The notes: generated by a model not told the origin, from the letters alone. 64,000 bases of DNA from Chryseobacterium oranimense (GCF_025244725.1 NZ_CP104203.1:806001-870000); one strand, 5' to 3'. Counted from the stretch's first letter, positions 8,307 to 16,452 are shown. Translations and numbers: made by a program.

Positions 8307-8314
8307 CAAATATA
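8307..8314 (-). promoter_or_regulatory. Promoter -7 box of the 50-residue protein gene
   Basis: On the minus strand TATATTTG matches TAnnTTTG exactly and ends 4 bp before the ATG, so the transcript would be nearly leaderless. Confidence 0.55.
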
Positions 8315-8664
8315 TTAATTTAGAATAAATATAATTAATAAAATTTCATAAATCTTATCACCTCTGTTTATCAGTGTGTTTATAAGCTGTCCACTACCTG
8401 ATTTTAGAATCAAAACATTGTTTATTGGAAATAAATTATTCCTAAAATAATAATCAGTCTAAGCAAAAAACTAAAATTTAGACTGAATAAAATTAAAAGG
8501 CAGGTTTTTTAAACTGATTTGTTTTTTGCAATGTTAATTTAACTAAACTCTATATTAAGTCTTAAAAAGTTAAGCTTTTAGATTTTATGCAATAAATAAT
8601 TTTTATATCATTTCTTTTTTAAACAGATCTGAATTTTTCCTGTCGTTTCAGCAATTTCGGACTC
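8315..8664. other. Gene-free AT-rich spacer
   Basis: No convincing frame on either strand. One 9-bp inverted repeat (TCAGTCTAA at 8454-8462 with TTAGACTGA at 8478-8486) and the short palindrome-like GGAAATAAATTATTCC (8427-8442) are the only structure seen. Confidence 0.5.
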
Positions 8665-8695
8665 TTGTACAATCGTTTAAAAAATTGTAATTTTA
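8665..8695 (+). promoter_or_regulatory. Candidate gcvP promoter
   Basis: TTG at 8665-8667 and TAATTTTA at 8688-8695 are separated by 20 bp, the usual Bacteroidota -33/-7 spacing, with one mismatch in the TAnnTTTG box. A 36-bp leader follows. Confidence 0.5.
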
Positions 8696-8731
8696 CGAAT
8701 CTTTTTTACGAACAAAATCTAATAAATAAAA

Positions 8732-11590
8732 ATGAATACAGAACAGTTTGTGAGCCGTCACATTTCCCTTAATGAAGCCGATAAACAGGCGATGTTGGAA
8801 AAATTGGGCGTTTCAAGTATTGAAGAACTAATTTCTCAGACCATTCCTTCTTCTATCCGTTTAGAGAAAGATCTTGAGATCTCGGCACCGCTTTCAGAAT
8901 ACGAAATGCTGAACCATTCGAAAGATTTGGCATCGAAGAATACTGATTATACGAGCTACATTGGTTTTGGATATCACAATACCCTTTTACCATCAGCTAT
9001 TCAGAGAAACATCTTTGAAAACCCAAGCTGGTATACAGCGTATACTCCTTATCAGGCGGAAATCGCCCAGGGAAGACTGGAAGCTCTTCTGAATTTCCAG
9101 ACTGTAGTGTGCGATCTTACAGGCTTTGAGCTTGCGAATGCTTCTCTTCTTGATGAATCTACAGCTGCTGCTGAAGCAATGCATATGTTCTTCAACAACA
9201 GAACGAAAGATCAGAAGAAAGCAAATGCAAATAAATTCTTTGTTTCCGACCTTGTTTTACCTCAAACCGTTTCTGTTTTAAAAACCAAAGCAGAAGGTTT
9301 AGGCATCGAAATCGTGGAAGGAGATCACAAAACTCATCAGTTTGACGAAACTTATTATGGTGTTTTATTACAGTATCCTGGTAAAAACGGAATCGTTCTG
9401 GATTACACAGAAGATATTGTAGAATATAAAAAATTAGACCTGCAGGTAGTTGTTGCATGTGATCCGATGGCTTTGGTTAAATTAAAATCTCCGGCTTCAA
9501 TGGGAGCTGACTGTGCGGTTGGAACTTCACAGAGATTTGGTATTCCATTAGGTTACGGAGGTCCTCACGCAGCATTTTTCTCTTGCAGAGAAGATTATAA
9601 AAGAGATATTCCGGGAAGAATTATCGGGGTTTCTCAGGATATGTACGGAAAACGTGCATTAAGAATGGCGCTTCAGACCAGAGAGCAGCACATTAAAAGA
9701 GAAAGAGCCACTTCCAATATCTGTACAGCGCAGGTACTTCTTGCTGTAATGGCAGGGATGTATGCCGTTTATCATGGTCCTAAAGGATTAAACTATATTG
9801 CTGATCAGATCCACTTTAAGGCAAATGCTTTGAAAAACGGACTTAGTGCATTAGGATATCAGGTTGTTGAAGAGCCGATCTTCGATACGGTGAAAATCAC
9901 AATGAGTGAGGATGAAAAAGGAAGATTGTCAAGAATGATGCTTGATCATAAAATTAATCTGAATTATTTCACAGAAGGCGTTGTAAGCATTGCCATCAAT
10001 GAAAGTACTACATTGGATAAATTAAATGTTCTGATGGCTTCTTTTGCTCAGTTCAAAGATAAGCAGACTTTCAAGTTAGAAATCAAAGAAGGATACAGCA
10101 TCCCTGAAGAGAATTTAAGAAAAGACGAAATTCTTACCGAGCAGGTGTTCAACAAATACCATACGGAAACAGAATTGATGCGTTACATCAAACGTCTTGA
10201 AAGAAAAGACTTATCATTAACGCACTCTATGATCTCTCTTGGTTCTTGTACGATGAAGCTGAATGCTGCTACTCAGATGTTGCCACTTTCATGGGATAAT
10301 TGGGGAGCTGTTCACCCGTTTGTACCGGTAGATCAGGCCGGAGGTTACCAGGAAATGATCAAAGAGCTTGAAAAAGATCTTGCCGAAATTACTGGTTTTG
10401 CAGGAACTTCTCTTCAGCCGAATTCAGGAGCTCAGGGAGAATATGCAGGATTAATGGTAATCAGAGAGTATCACATTTCAAGAGGTGAAGGCCACCGAAA
10501 TGTAGTACTGATCCCTCAGTCTGCACACGGAACCAACCCGGCTTCTGCAGCTATGGCAGGAATGAAAATTGTTGTCGTTAAAAACCTTGAAAGCGGGGAA
10601 ATTGATTTCGAAGATTTAAAAGCTAAAACAGAGCAGAACTCTGAGAACTTATCTTGTGTAATGATCACTTATCCGTCTACTTACGGATTCTTCGATGACA
10701 ATATTAAAGAAATTACAAGCTTGATCCACGAACACGGTGGTCAGGTATATATGGACGGTGCCAATATGAACGCTCAGGTAGGATTCACAAGTCCTGGAAA
10801 CATCGGGGCTGACGTTTGTCACCTGAATTTACACAAAACTTTCGCAATTCCTCACGGTGGCGGAGGTCCTGGAGTAGGTCCGATCTGTGTGGCTAAGCAC
10901 CTGGTTCCTTTCCTTCCTTCCAACGCGAATATCAAAATCGGTTCTAAAGATGCAATCGACGGTATTTCTGCAGCACCTTACGGTTCAGGATTGATCCTGA
11001 ATATTTCTTACTCTTACATCAAAATGTTAGGGACAGATGGATTGAAAAAAGCAACAGGACATGCGATCATGAATGCAAATTACCTGAAAGAAATTTTAGC
11101 AGAGCATTTCCCGATCTTATATTCAAACAAGAATGGAAGAGTGGCTCACGAATGTATCGTAGATTTCCGTCAGTTCAAATCTTTAGGAATTGAAGTAGCT
11201 GATGTGGCGAAGAGACTAATGGATTATGGATTCCATGCTCCTACTGTTTCTTTCCCTGTAGCAGGAACATTAATGATAGAGCCTACAGAATCTGAAAGTA
11301 AGTCTGAAATCGACCGTTTCGCAGAGGCTTTAATCTCTATCAAAAAAGAAATTGATGAGATTGCCAACGGAGAAGCAGATCAGGCGAACAACGTGCTTAA
11401 AAATGCTCCTCACACAGAACAGCTGGTAATCTCCGATTCATGGGATAAACCATACAGCAGAGAAAAGGCAGCTTATCCGCTGGAGTGGGTAAGAGACCAC
11501 AAATTCTTTGCATCTGTTTCAAGAGTAGACGAAGCTTACGGAGACAGAAACTTGGTATGTACTTGCGAGCCGATCGAAGCTTATATGTAA
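8732..11590 (+). CDS. gcvP: Glycine dehydrogenase (decarboxylating), P-protein of the glycine cleavage system
   Basis: 952 residues, the full length of a single-chain P-protein with both halves. It decarboxylates glycine with pyridoxal phosphate and transfers the aminomethyl group to lipoyl-H-protein. The PLP lysine is K702 in NLHKTFAIPHGGGGPG. SCTMKLN and GANMNAQVG segments of the C-terminal active half are present, as is the N-terminal half start FVSRHISLNEAD. The gcvT and gcvH genes are not adjacent, as is common in this phylum. It is monocistronic with its own promoter and terminator. Confidence 0.97.
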   Translation: MNTEQFVSRHISLNEADKQAMLEKLGVSSIEELISQTIPSSIRLEKDLEISAPLSEYEMLNHSKDLASKNTDYTSYIGFGYHNTLLPSAIQRNIFENPSWYTAYTPYQAEIAQGRLEALLNFQTVVCDLTGFELANASLLDESTAAAEAMHMFFNNRTKDQKKANANKFFVSDLVLPQTVSVLKTKAEGLGIEIVEGDHKTHQFDETYYGVLLQYPGKNGIVLDYTEDIVEYKKLDLQVVVACDPMALVKLKSPASMGADCAVGTSQRFGIPLGYGGPHAAFFSCREDYKRDIPGRIIGVSQDMYGKRALRMALQTREQHIKRERATSNICTAQVLLAVMAGMYAVYHGPKGLNYIADQIHFKANALKNGLSALGYQVVEEPIFDTVKITMSEDEKGRLSRMMLDHKINLNYFTEGVVSIAINESTTLDKLNVLMASFAQFKDKQTFKLEIKEGYSIPEENLRKDEILTEQVFNKYHTETELMRYIKRLERKDLSLTHSMISLGSCTMKLNAATQMLPLSWDNWGAVHPFVPVDQAGGYQEMIKELEKDLAEITGFAGTSLQPNSGAQGEYAGLMVIREYHISRGEGHRNVVLIPQSAHGTNPASAAMAGMKIVVVKNLESGEIDFEDLKAKTEQNSENLSCVMITYPSTYGFFDDNIKEITSLIHEHGGQVYMDGANMNAQVGFTSPGNIGADVCHLNLHKTFAIPHGGGGPGVGPICVAKHLVPFLPSNANIKIGSKDAIDGISAAPYGSGLILNISYSYIKMLGTDGLKKATGHAIMNANYLKEILAEHFPILYSNKNGRVAHECIVDFRQFKSLGIEVADVAKRLMDYGFHAPTVSFPVAGTLMIEPTESESKSEIDRFAEALISIKKEIDEIANGEADQANNVLKNAPHTEQLVISDSWDKPYSREKAAYPLEWVRDHKFFASVSRVDEAYGDRNLVCTCEPIEAYM

Positions 11591-11610
11591 TTAGAAATTT
11601 TCTAGAAATA

Positions 11611-11648
11611 ACAAATCCCTTTCAGTTTTGAGAGGGATTTGTGTTTTA
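11611..11648 (+). terminator. Rho-independent terminator of gcvP
   Basis: ACAAATCCCT pairs with AGGGATTTGT across a 12-base middle, then GTTTTAT follows. Confidence 0.75.
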
Positions 11649-11650
11649 TA

Positions 11651-11678
11651 GTCATTGCGAGCAAAGCGAAGCAATCTC
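11651..11678. repeat. REP-like palindromic repeat, second copy
   Basis: GTCATTGCGAGCAAAGCGAA then GCAATCTC: a shorter copy of the element at 7236-7269, folding through ATTGC/GCAAT. It lies between the gcvP terminator and the convergent XRE gene. Confidence 0.6.
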
Positions 11679-11688
11679 AAATGATTTT

Positions 11689-12099
11689 TTATTTCTTTTT
11701 AATCAGTTCTTCAAGCCTATTCATCATATCATCCTTTTCTTTTAGCATTCTTTCATAAAGAGCAATTTTTTCTTCATGAAGCTCAATGATTTTTTCAACC
11801 GGATGAAAGTTAGGATTGTATTGTACAACAGATGGTTGAGGACAATTTTCAAAAGTAATATTTGAAATGATATTGATGGCTTTCTCTTCATCAAAATTCT
11901 GAAAAGCTTCCACAGGAATTTTTAATACTTCAGAAATTTTTTGAAGAAGAGGATCTTCAATAGTTTCTTTCTGTTCCAATAATGAGACTTTCTTCTGATT
12001 CCAGTCATCACCTAAATCCAGTGCCAAAGCTTCCTGTTTGATGCCTAGCATTTCTCTGAATCTTTTAACGTTTCTTCCCTGATGTATCTTTTGTTCCAT
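11689..12099 (-). CDS. XRE-family helix-turn-helix regulator with coiled-coil tail
   Basis: 136 residues. The HTH_XRE domain covers about residues 9-65 (NVKRFREMLGIKQEALALDL, then DDWNQKKVSLLEQKETI, ending KISEVLKIPVEAF). The C-terminal 40 residues (KIIELHEEKIALYERMLKEK..) form a predicted coiled coil, probably for dimerisation. A linker containing NITFENCPQPSVVQYNPNFHP is typical of a common flavobacterial group. A TATCTTTA box (one mismatch from the consensus) lies at 12135-12142. Targets unknown. Confidence 0.8.
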   Translation of the reverse strand: MEQKIHQGRNVKRFREMLGIKQEALALDLGDDWNQKKVSLLEQKETIEDPLLQKISEVLKIPVEAFQNFDEEKAINIISNITFENCPQPSVVQYNPNFHPVEKIIELHEEKIALYERMLKEKDDMMNRLEELIKKK

Positions 12100-12235
12100 T
12101 TGTGGTTTTTAAGCTTATTTGAAGGTTTGAGTAGTAAAGATAAAAAATTGTGGTGGAAAATAGAATTTATGAATGAAGTTATTTTTTGTAAATCTGAGTA
12201 CACCCATAGCTACGCAAAGTCGGAAGACTTCCAAT

Positions 12236-12272
12236 ATAAACAAAACCACCTCCCAAAACTGAGAGGTGTTCT
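12236..12272 (-). terminator. Minus-strand terminator of the mini-lipoprotein gene
   Basis: On the minus strand AACACCTCTC pairs with GGGAGGTGGTT around AGTTTT and runs into TTTGTTT, 20 bp beyond the stop of the 57-residue gene. It supports that gene being real. Confidence 0.65.
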
Positions 12273-12293
12273 ATTATTTTCTGTCATATTCTT

Positions 12294-12467
12294 TTACCTT
12301 CTTTTAAAGCTATAGGCGAGTAAAATAGCTGCACCCATAGTAACGCAGGTTATAATTGAAATAGTTTCAATGGAGATTCCACTTTTCATCTGTGTGTTTT
12401 CTTTTTCACATGAAAAAAAGAATAATACTGCTATAAATAGACAGCCCGAGAGTAATTTTTTAATCAT
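12294..12467 (-). CDS. 57-residue mini-lipoprotein with second membrane helix
   Basis: Short minus-strand frame: MIKKLLSGCLFIAVLFFFSC is a lipoprotein-type signal with the acylation cysteine at residue 20. A short polar stretch (EKENTQMKSGISIET) follows, then a hydrophobic helix (ISIITCVTMGAAILLAYS) and a basic FKRR end. It has the same plan as the 70-residue gene at 12604-12816 and shares (I)ITCxT in the second helix, so the two are probably paralogues. It has its own terminator. Function unknown. The plus-strand frame at 12082-12315 overlaps it and looks spurious. Confidence 0.7.
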   Translation of the reverse strand: MIKKLLSGCLFIAVLFFFSCEKENTQMKSGISIETISIITCVTMGAAILLAYSFKRR

Positions 12468-12603
12468 AAATGTATTTGGTTGGTTATTAATAATTTATGA
12501 GCAAAAAAGATGCCGTGTACTCTGCTGAAACAGGAATTCTATATGTGGTAAATAGGAGATGTTTCCTGTGAAAAGTAACTCTGACTCAATTTATTACTTT
12601 CTG

Positions 12604-12816
12604 TTAGCCTTTCCGGTTAATTTTTTTCGAAATATAAAGAACAGCAAAAATACTTGCAATTGTTATACAGGTTATTAAAAAAGTAGCTTTTAACATATCG
12701 TTTTCATTCTTTGGTGCAGTTCCGGAGCAGTCGGCAAGCATCAGTGCAGCAGTGAAAAGACAGAAGAATATTCCGAGAGAATTCCGGAAAGAGAGCAAAA
12801 TATTTTGTTTCATCAT
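12604..12816 (-). CDS. 70-residue mini-lipoprotein with second membrane helix
   Basis: Starts MMKQNILLSFRNSLGIFF, with a hydrophobic signal ending at LADC (Cys30, a tolerable lipobox), then a polar linker SGTAPKNENDMLK, a second helix FLITCITIASIFAVLYI and a basic KKINRKG tail. The architecture matches the smaller neighbour at 12294-12467: lipid anchor, 10-15 residue periplasmic loop, transmembrane helix, cytoplasmic positive end. Two tandem ATGs (12816 and 12813) are possible starts. No function is known to me for this arrangement. Confidence 0.65.
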   Translation of the reverse strand: MMKQNILLSFRNSLGIFFCLFTAALMLADCSGTAPKNENDMLKATFLITCITIASIFAVLYISKKINRKG

Positions 12817-13057
12817 AGATGGTATTTGTGTACCGTAAATCTATAAATAAAACTAATCTAAACAGCTATAAATGATAAGATTAACTTTTTTAACGTAAAA
12901 TTTTTTGTGATTTTACCATAGCACGGTTGATTTAAAATCGTACTTGTCTTTTTGCGAAATAAAGATCAGTCAAATAATCATCACTGTTTAAAAATTTAAA
13001 CTTTAATAAACTTCAAAATTTCCACACGTTATACTCTCGCACTCCTAAGCTTTCATT

Positions 13058-13465
13058 TTAAATATTTTCGTCTTCCCAGATAACTGAATTTATTTTCCAA
13101 CCATTTACAGTTTTAATGTACTGAAAGAATTTATTGCCATTTCCTTCAAAATAATTACCATTAAGGTATCCACGCTTTTGATATTTGGAAGAACGCTGGG
13201 CAATATTGTTCACTATTTTTGTTTCTTCCGCCACTTCGTACTCCTCAAATTCGGTAAGTGTTCCATCTGTTAAAATTCTTTTTCTCGGAGTAATAAAGCT
13301 GTCAAGGTTATAAATTTCTTCGTTGTCTTTATCCTTTTTGATGATGATCGTTTCTTTTAAACAAATATCATCAATATTTTCAAAGCCCGGCTTTTTTCCA
13401 TTCGTATTGGAAAACAAATTAAAAAATGATTTAGTCAGTTGATTGAGCAAAAAATGATCGTCCAT
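13058..13465 (-). CDS. Small protein, possible NTF2-like fold
   Basis: 135 residues, not firmly recognised. The C-terminal half (KYQKRGYLNGNYFEGNGNKFFQYIKTVNGWKINSVIWEDEN, shown here only as its features: a beta-rich stretch ending in xxGWKINSVIWEDE) matches the last strands of NTF2/SnoaL/DUF4440-like domains. The N-terminus begins with an amphipathic helix (LLNQLTKSFFNLF), as in that fold. No catalytic residues can be pointed to. It lies upstream of, and on the same strand as, nothing closely spaced. A terminator separates it from the AAA gene. Confidence 0.6.
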   Translation of the reverse strand: MDDHFLLNQLTKSFFNLFSNTNGKKPGFENIDDICLKETIIIKKDKDNEEIYNLDSFITPRKRILTDGTLTEFEEYEVAEETKIVNNIAQRSSKYQKRGYLNGNYFEGNGNKFFQYIKTVNGWKINSVIWEDENI

Positions 13466-13543
13466 TGATGTATATTTTAATGTTTAAAATTAATAATTTT
13501 CAAATTCAAAGTAGGTTTTACTTCAATACTTACTAAATTGTAA

Positions 13544-13572
13544 AGAAAAAATCCGTTTCTGGGAAAACGGAT
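13544..13572 (-). terminator. Minus-strand terminator of the AAA ATPase gene
   Basis: Read on the minus strand, ATCCGTTT pairs with AAACGGAT around six bases and is followed by TTTTTT. It lies about 30 bp past the ATPase stop. Confidence 0.8.
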
Positions 13573-13603
13573 GTATATAATTTTAGCGATTAATTTATTT
13601 ATC

Positions 13604-14320
13604 TCAATTCTCAACTATTTTTGTTTCCAGTTCCCTTATTAAAGCATTCTTCACCACCGTAAATGCATAATCCTTCGCTTCCGCAAAAGAAATTCCATAT
13701 TGACGTTCAATATTCCTCAGGTCTTCCGGAAATTTAGACAATAGGTTGTCATAAAATTGATCCAGAAATTCCTGGGAAGGCATTTCATAATTAATTTTTA
13801 ATTGAAAACGTCTGATCAAAGCAGTATCAATAATCTCTGCGTGATTGGTGGCACACATCAGAAGCGCATTCTCGGGATAATAATCAATAAGCTGGATCAG
13901 GGTGTTCACAAGTCTTCTCATTTCACCCACGTCCTTATCGTCACTGCCTCTCGCTTTCCCGATCTGGTCCAGTTCATCCAGAAAAAGAACAGATCTTTCC
14001 CTTGCTGCTTTATCGAAAATCATTTTGATATTTTGTGAAGTCTCTCCGATACGTGAAGAAACAATATTACTGAGATTAAGGATCAGGATATTTTTACCTA
14101 ATGCATTGGCTACAGCTTTGGCGGTCATTGTTTTTCCACATCCGGAATTTCCCTGCAAAAGGATCTTATTATTGACCGGAAGCCCATATTCCTGCAGCTC
14201 CTTCACATAAGTATGCTCTTTGATAAGTTGTACCAGCTGTTCTCTGTTATGGCTGTCGAGAAATACATCGTTAAGGCTTACTTCCTCCTTGTCCTGAATG
14301 ATGAGATTATACAGATTCAT
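13604..14320 (-). CDS. Orphan AAA-family ATPase
   Basis: 238 residues, little more than one AAA module. Walker A is GNSGCGKT (about residues 56-63), Walker B VLFLDELD (about 108-115), sensor 1 is in LLMCATNH, and an arginine-finger-like IDTALIRRF follows (about 165-173). A C-terminal helical lid region ends the protein. The sequence is closest in style to the small stand-alone ATPases related to the FtsH/Vps4 classical AAA clade, with no protease or membrane domain. Such proteins usually remodel a partner protein, but no partner is evident nearby. Confidence 0.85.
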   Translation of the reverse strand: MNLYNLIIQDKEEVSLNDVFLDSHNREQLVQLIKEHTYVKELQEYGLPVNNKILLQGNSGCGKTMTAKAVANALGKNILILNLSNIVSSRIGETSQNIKMIFDKAARERSVLFLDELDQIGKARGSDDKDVGEMRRLVNTLIQLIDYYPENALLMCATNHAEIIDTALIRRFQLKINYEMPSQEFLDQFYDNLLSKFPEDLRNIERQYGISFAEAKDYAFTVVKNALIRELETKIVEN

Positions 14321-14350
14321 GTTAAAACTAAAAAGTGATTCTTATAGGCA

Positions 14351-14358
14351 CAAAGATA
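14351..14358 (-). promoter_or_regulatory. Promoter -7 box of the AAA ATPase gene
   Basis: TATCTTTG on the minus strand matches TAnnTTTG exactly, 30 bp before the ATG. Confidence 0.5.
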
Positions 14359-14419
14359 AGGCTTTATTGAATGAGGTGCCGGATAAACAAATAGACTATA
14401 TCAAATAATATTCAATGGG

Positions 14420-14610
14420 AACGGGCTTTAGCCCGTTTACAAAAAACAAACCCTCAGCTGGCTTTAGCCAAAATCCTTTAGTTCGGCAGGTAATCAACAA
14501 GAAAAGCCGAACTATTGTTCGGCTTGACTATTGGGATATATAAAATTTGCTATGAAATTCAGCTAAGAAGTTATGTTTTCCGGCTCTTTTACTCCAATGA
14601 GTAAAAGAGC
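14420..14610. repeat. Cluster of four short perfect hairpins
   Basis: Within 190 bp: AACGGGC-TTTA-GCCCGTT (14420-14437), TGGC-TTTA-GCCA (14459-14470), AAGCCGAAC-TATT-GTTCGGCTT (14504-14525) and GCTCTTTTACTC-CAAT-GAGTAAAAGAGC (14583-14610). The first two share the loop TTTA. Only the third is followed by a T-rich stretch (minus strand), so the others are not ordinary terminators. Confidence 0.65.
14500..14525 (-). terminator. Possible minus-strand terminator
   Basis: The 9-bp stem AAGCCGAAC/GTTCGGCTT with a 4-base loop is followed on the minus strand by TTCTTGTT. It could end the transcript of the 27-residue gene upstream of it. Confidence 0.45.
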
Positions 14611-14689
14611 GTCATCTGATATTTTCAGATTAAAAACATAAACAATACAATTAATATAGATGTTCTATAGGCTTTCCTTTAAATAGAAC

Positions 14690-14773
14690 TTAGTTTCTTT
14701 GTTCTCTTTTTACTGTTGCAAAATAAGAAGCGAATACTACTACACATGTTGCGATACCGATGTAAGTTACCAT
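14690..14773 (-). CDS. 27-residue single-helix membrane peptide
   Basis: Minus-strand frame reading MVTYIGIATCVVVFASYF, then ATVKREQRN and a stop. It is one clean hydrophobic helix with a strongly basic C-terminus, the plan of small inner-membrane peptides such as accessory subunits of larger complexes. Support is limited to composition, the well-defined frame and a possible downstream terminator. No promoter box stands out. Without homologues it stays a candidate. Confidence 0.4.
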   Translation of the reverse strand: MVTYIGIATCVVVFASYFATVKREQRN

Positions 14774-15481
14774 TTTTTGTTTTATTTAATTATTTGACTT
14801 TATTTTATCAATTTTCTAATTGCAATATTACTGTTTTCAAATCACGTGCCAAAGCAAATAATCATGATGTATATCAGTGTGTTATGTTGGATTATTGTTA
14901 ATTTTAAAGGTCTGTTTGTTTACAAAAAATTAATGTATTTTTATGAAATTATTAATATCTTTATTGTCTTATCTGTAAAATTTTAAAAAGTTGATAACTG
15001 TTTCAATATTTCTATATTGGACTTGATAAAACAAAAAATTAAAAATGCGATGCATAATACCTGCTTCCAACTTTGTAATCGAACGTCAGATTTTGGGAAA
15101 TGAAAGAATTATTATGTTAAGAAAACTTATTTTTCGAAACCTGATTTTGTCCTGAAATTTTTAAAACCCGACTGGTTTTGTGACATGAATTTGAAAATTT
15201 TGTCACATAATATAGAAATACTGACATATTTGAAACATTCACTGTCAAACATTTTTTAACGAAGCAATTTTTTCTTTTTATAAATGATTAATGACAATCA
15301 CTTTGAATATTTTCACTAATTTGGGATATTAATAGGTTCATTTTGCAGGATTTGTATTTCTCATTCATATACTCAGGTAGGAATCCGGATACTGTAAGAA
15401 TTCAATGATTAAATCCCACTGAAAAATAGAAAATGCTACCGATTTAGCAGTCGGTTTTTATAAGGAAAGAATGGCTTTCAT
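14774..15481. other. Gene-free AT-rich stretch
   Basis: About 700 bp without a convincing gene. An inverted repeat TGTGACA (15179-15185) with TGTCACA (15201-15207) could be a regulator site. A 36-codon frame at 15045-15155 was considered and not accepted. Confidence 0.45.
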
Positions 15482-15489
15482 TATTTTTG
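15482..15489 (+). promoter_or_regulatory. Promoter -7 box of the SMR gene
   Basis: TATTTTTG matches TAnnTTTG exactly and lies 15 bp before ATG 15505. It overlaps the TTG codon at 15487, which rules against using that TTG as the translation start. Confidence 0.55.
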
Positions 15490-15504
15490 CAGAAAATAAG
15501 CTTT

Positions 15505-15840
15505 ATGGGACGCAGTTATATATTTCTTGCCTTAGCAATTATATTCGAGATTATAGCAACCACTTTTCTTAAGAAATCTGAAGAATTTTCAAAGCTTTGG
15601 CCGTCTGTGGTTACTGTGATAGGATATGCTTCCGCTTTTTATTTCCTGAGCCTTACCCTTCGCCATATCCCTGTAGGAATAACGTATGCTATATGGTCCG
15701 GAGTAGGTATTGTTTTTATAACCATGATTGGAATTGTTGCATTTAAGCAGGTTCCGGACCTTCCGGCCATCATAGGAATTCTTTTGATCGTTATCGGGGT
15801 AATTGTTATTAATGTGTTTTCAAAAATGGGAACACACTGA
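15505..15840 (+). CDS. Small multidrug resistance (SMR/EmrE-type) efflux transporter
   Basis: 111 residues and four membrane helices, the standard SMR length. The start GRSYIFLALAIIFEIIATTF contains the membrane glutamate of helix 1 (Glu14) that binds protons and cations in EmrE. GITYAIWSGVGIVFI in helix 3 and the C-terminal IGVIVINVFS helix are also typical. It should exchange protons for lipophilic cations, guanidinium-type compounds or quaternary ammonium across the inner membrane as a dimer. The promoter box at 15482 fixes ATG 15505 as the start. Confidence 0.92.
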   Translation: MGRSYIFLALAIIFEIIATTFLKKSEEFSKLWPSVVTVIGYASAFYFLSLTLRHIPVGITYAIWSGVGIVFITMIGIVAFKQVPDLPAIIGILLIVIGVIVINVFSKMGTH

Positions 15841-15891
15841 TTTTTTTAATTAAAAAATCAGAAAACTGCAAATGTTTTTTTGTTTTATATC

Positions 15892-16326
15892 CTATTTTAA
15901 AATATGGATAGTGGATTGAAAGAAATTAAACAGGAATATCCTGTCGTAAAATATTTCAATACTGTTCTCGGCAATAAAATCTTTATGCCGGAACGTGTTG
16001 CTAACAGTATCTTCTTCCACAAAAACAAACCAGACTTCTTTAAGCTGTTTCTGTCTTTTAAATTCTTCAAAAGCATTCCAGTCGTATGGTGTGGTATGGT
16101 TAAGGTTATAGAATAAAATCCCTTTTTTAACACCGTTTTCTTCCACAATGTTAATAGGATGCTGAATGTAATTTAAAATACTGATCGGTGACTGATAGCA
16201 CTCCGCAAAGTGGTGAAGATCAATCATCTGTATCACCTTTTCTTCCTGTTGGGATTCTGTCATATAAAAACATTCTGAGGTTATTTCCTGTGTAAGTTCC
16301 TGAAAAACGGCTAATTCCATAAGCAT
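15892..16326 (-). CDS. Uncharacterised protein divergent from two-component operon
   Basis: 144 residues, not recognised. No signal peptide or membrane helix. It is a mixed alpha/beta soluble protein, rich in acidic and aromatic residues (KEVWFVFVEED, IEIFYDRIFLFNFF). It starts at ATG 16326 or 16320, just beside the 16374-16452 repeat array that separates it from the LytS/LytTR genes, so it could be co-regulated with them. It converges on the SMR gene with an AT-rich dyad (15838-15860) between. Confidence 0.65.
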   Translation of the reverse strand: MLMELAVFQELTQEITSECFYMTESQQEEKVIQMIDLHHFAECYQSPISILNYIQHPINIVEENGVKKGILFYNLNHTTPYDWNAFEEFKRQKQLKEVWFVFVEEDTVSNTFRHKDFIAENSIEIFYDRIFLFNFFQSTIHILK

Positions 16327-16373
16327 TAAAAATTCATGGCAAAGAAAGAAATAATAGCATTGCGTGAATTTTT

Positions 16374-16452
16374 TTTTATACGAAACCGCTCTTATTTTAT
16401 ACGAAATCCAACCTGGTTAAAATTGGTATAAAAAATAACAGGGTTGGTATAA
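16374..16452. promoter_or_regulatory. Candidate LytTR operator: two pairs of half-sites with 21-bp period
   Basis: TTTTATACGAAA occurs at 16374-16385 and 16395-16406, exactly 21 bp apart. TTGGTATAA occurs at 16423-16431 and 16444-16452, again 21 bp apart. The second motif is nearly the reverse complement of the first (TTATACCAA against TTATACGAA). Direct repeats with a 21-bp period are the known binding layout of LytTR regulators such as YpdB and YehT. The last site ends 28 bp before the -7 box of the kinase gene. Confidence 0.6.

Noticed and set aside
12082-12315. 77-codon plus-strand frame
   Set aside because: It overlaps the minus-strand mini-lipoprotein and its terminator hairpin, has no promoter box and an unusual composition.
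14716-14901. 61-codon plus-strand frame
   Set aside because: It is antisense to the 27-residue membrane peptide, with low-complexity composition and no promoter.
15045-15155. 36-codon frame MRCIIPASNFVIERQ...
   Set aside because: A TTG-19-TATATTGG promoter-like pair lies upstream, but the peptide has no recognisable property and the region is AT-rich.
15838-15860. AT-only dyad TGATTTTTTTAATTAAAAAATCA as a terminator
   Set aside because: It has too few GC pairs to be trusted as a terminator between the SMR gene and the convergent gene.
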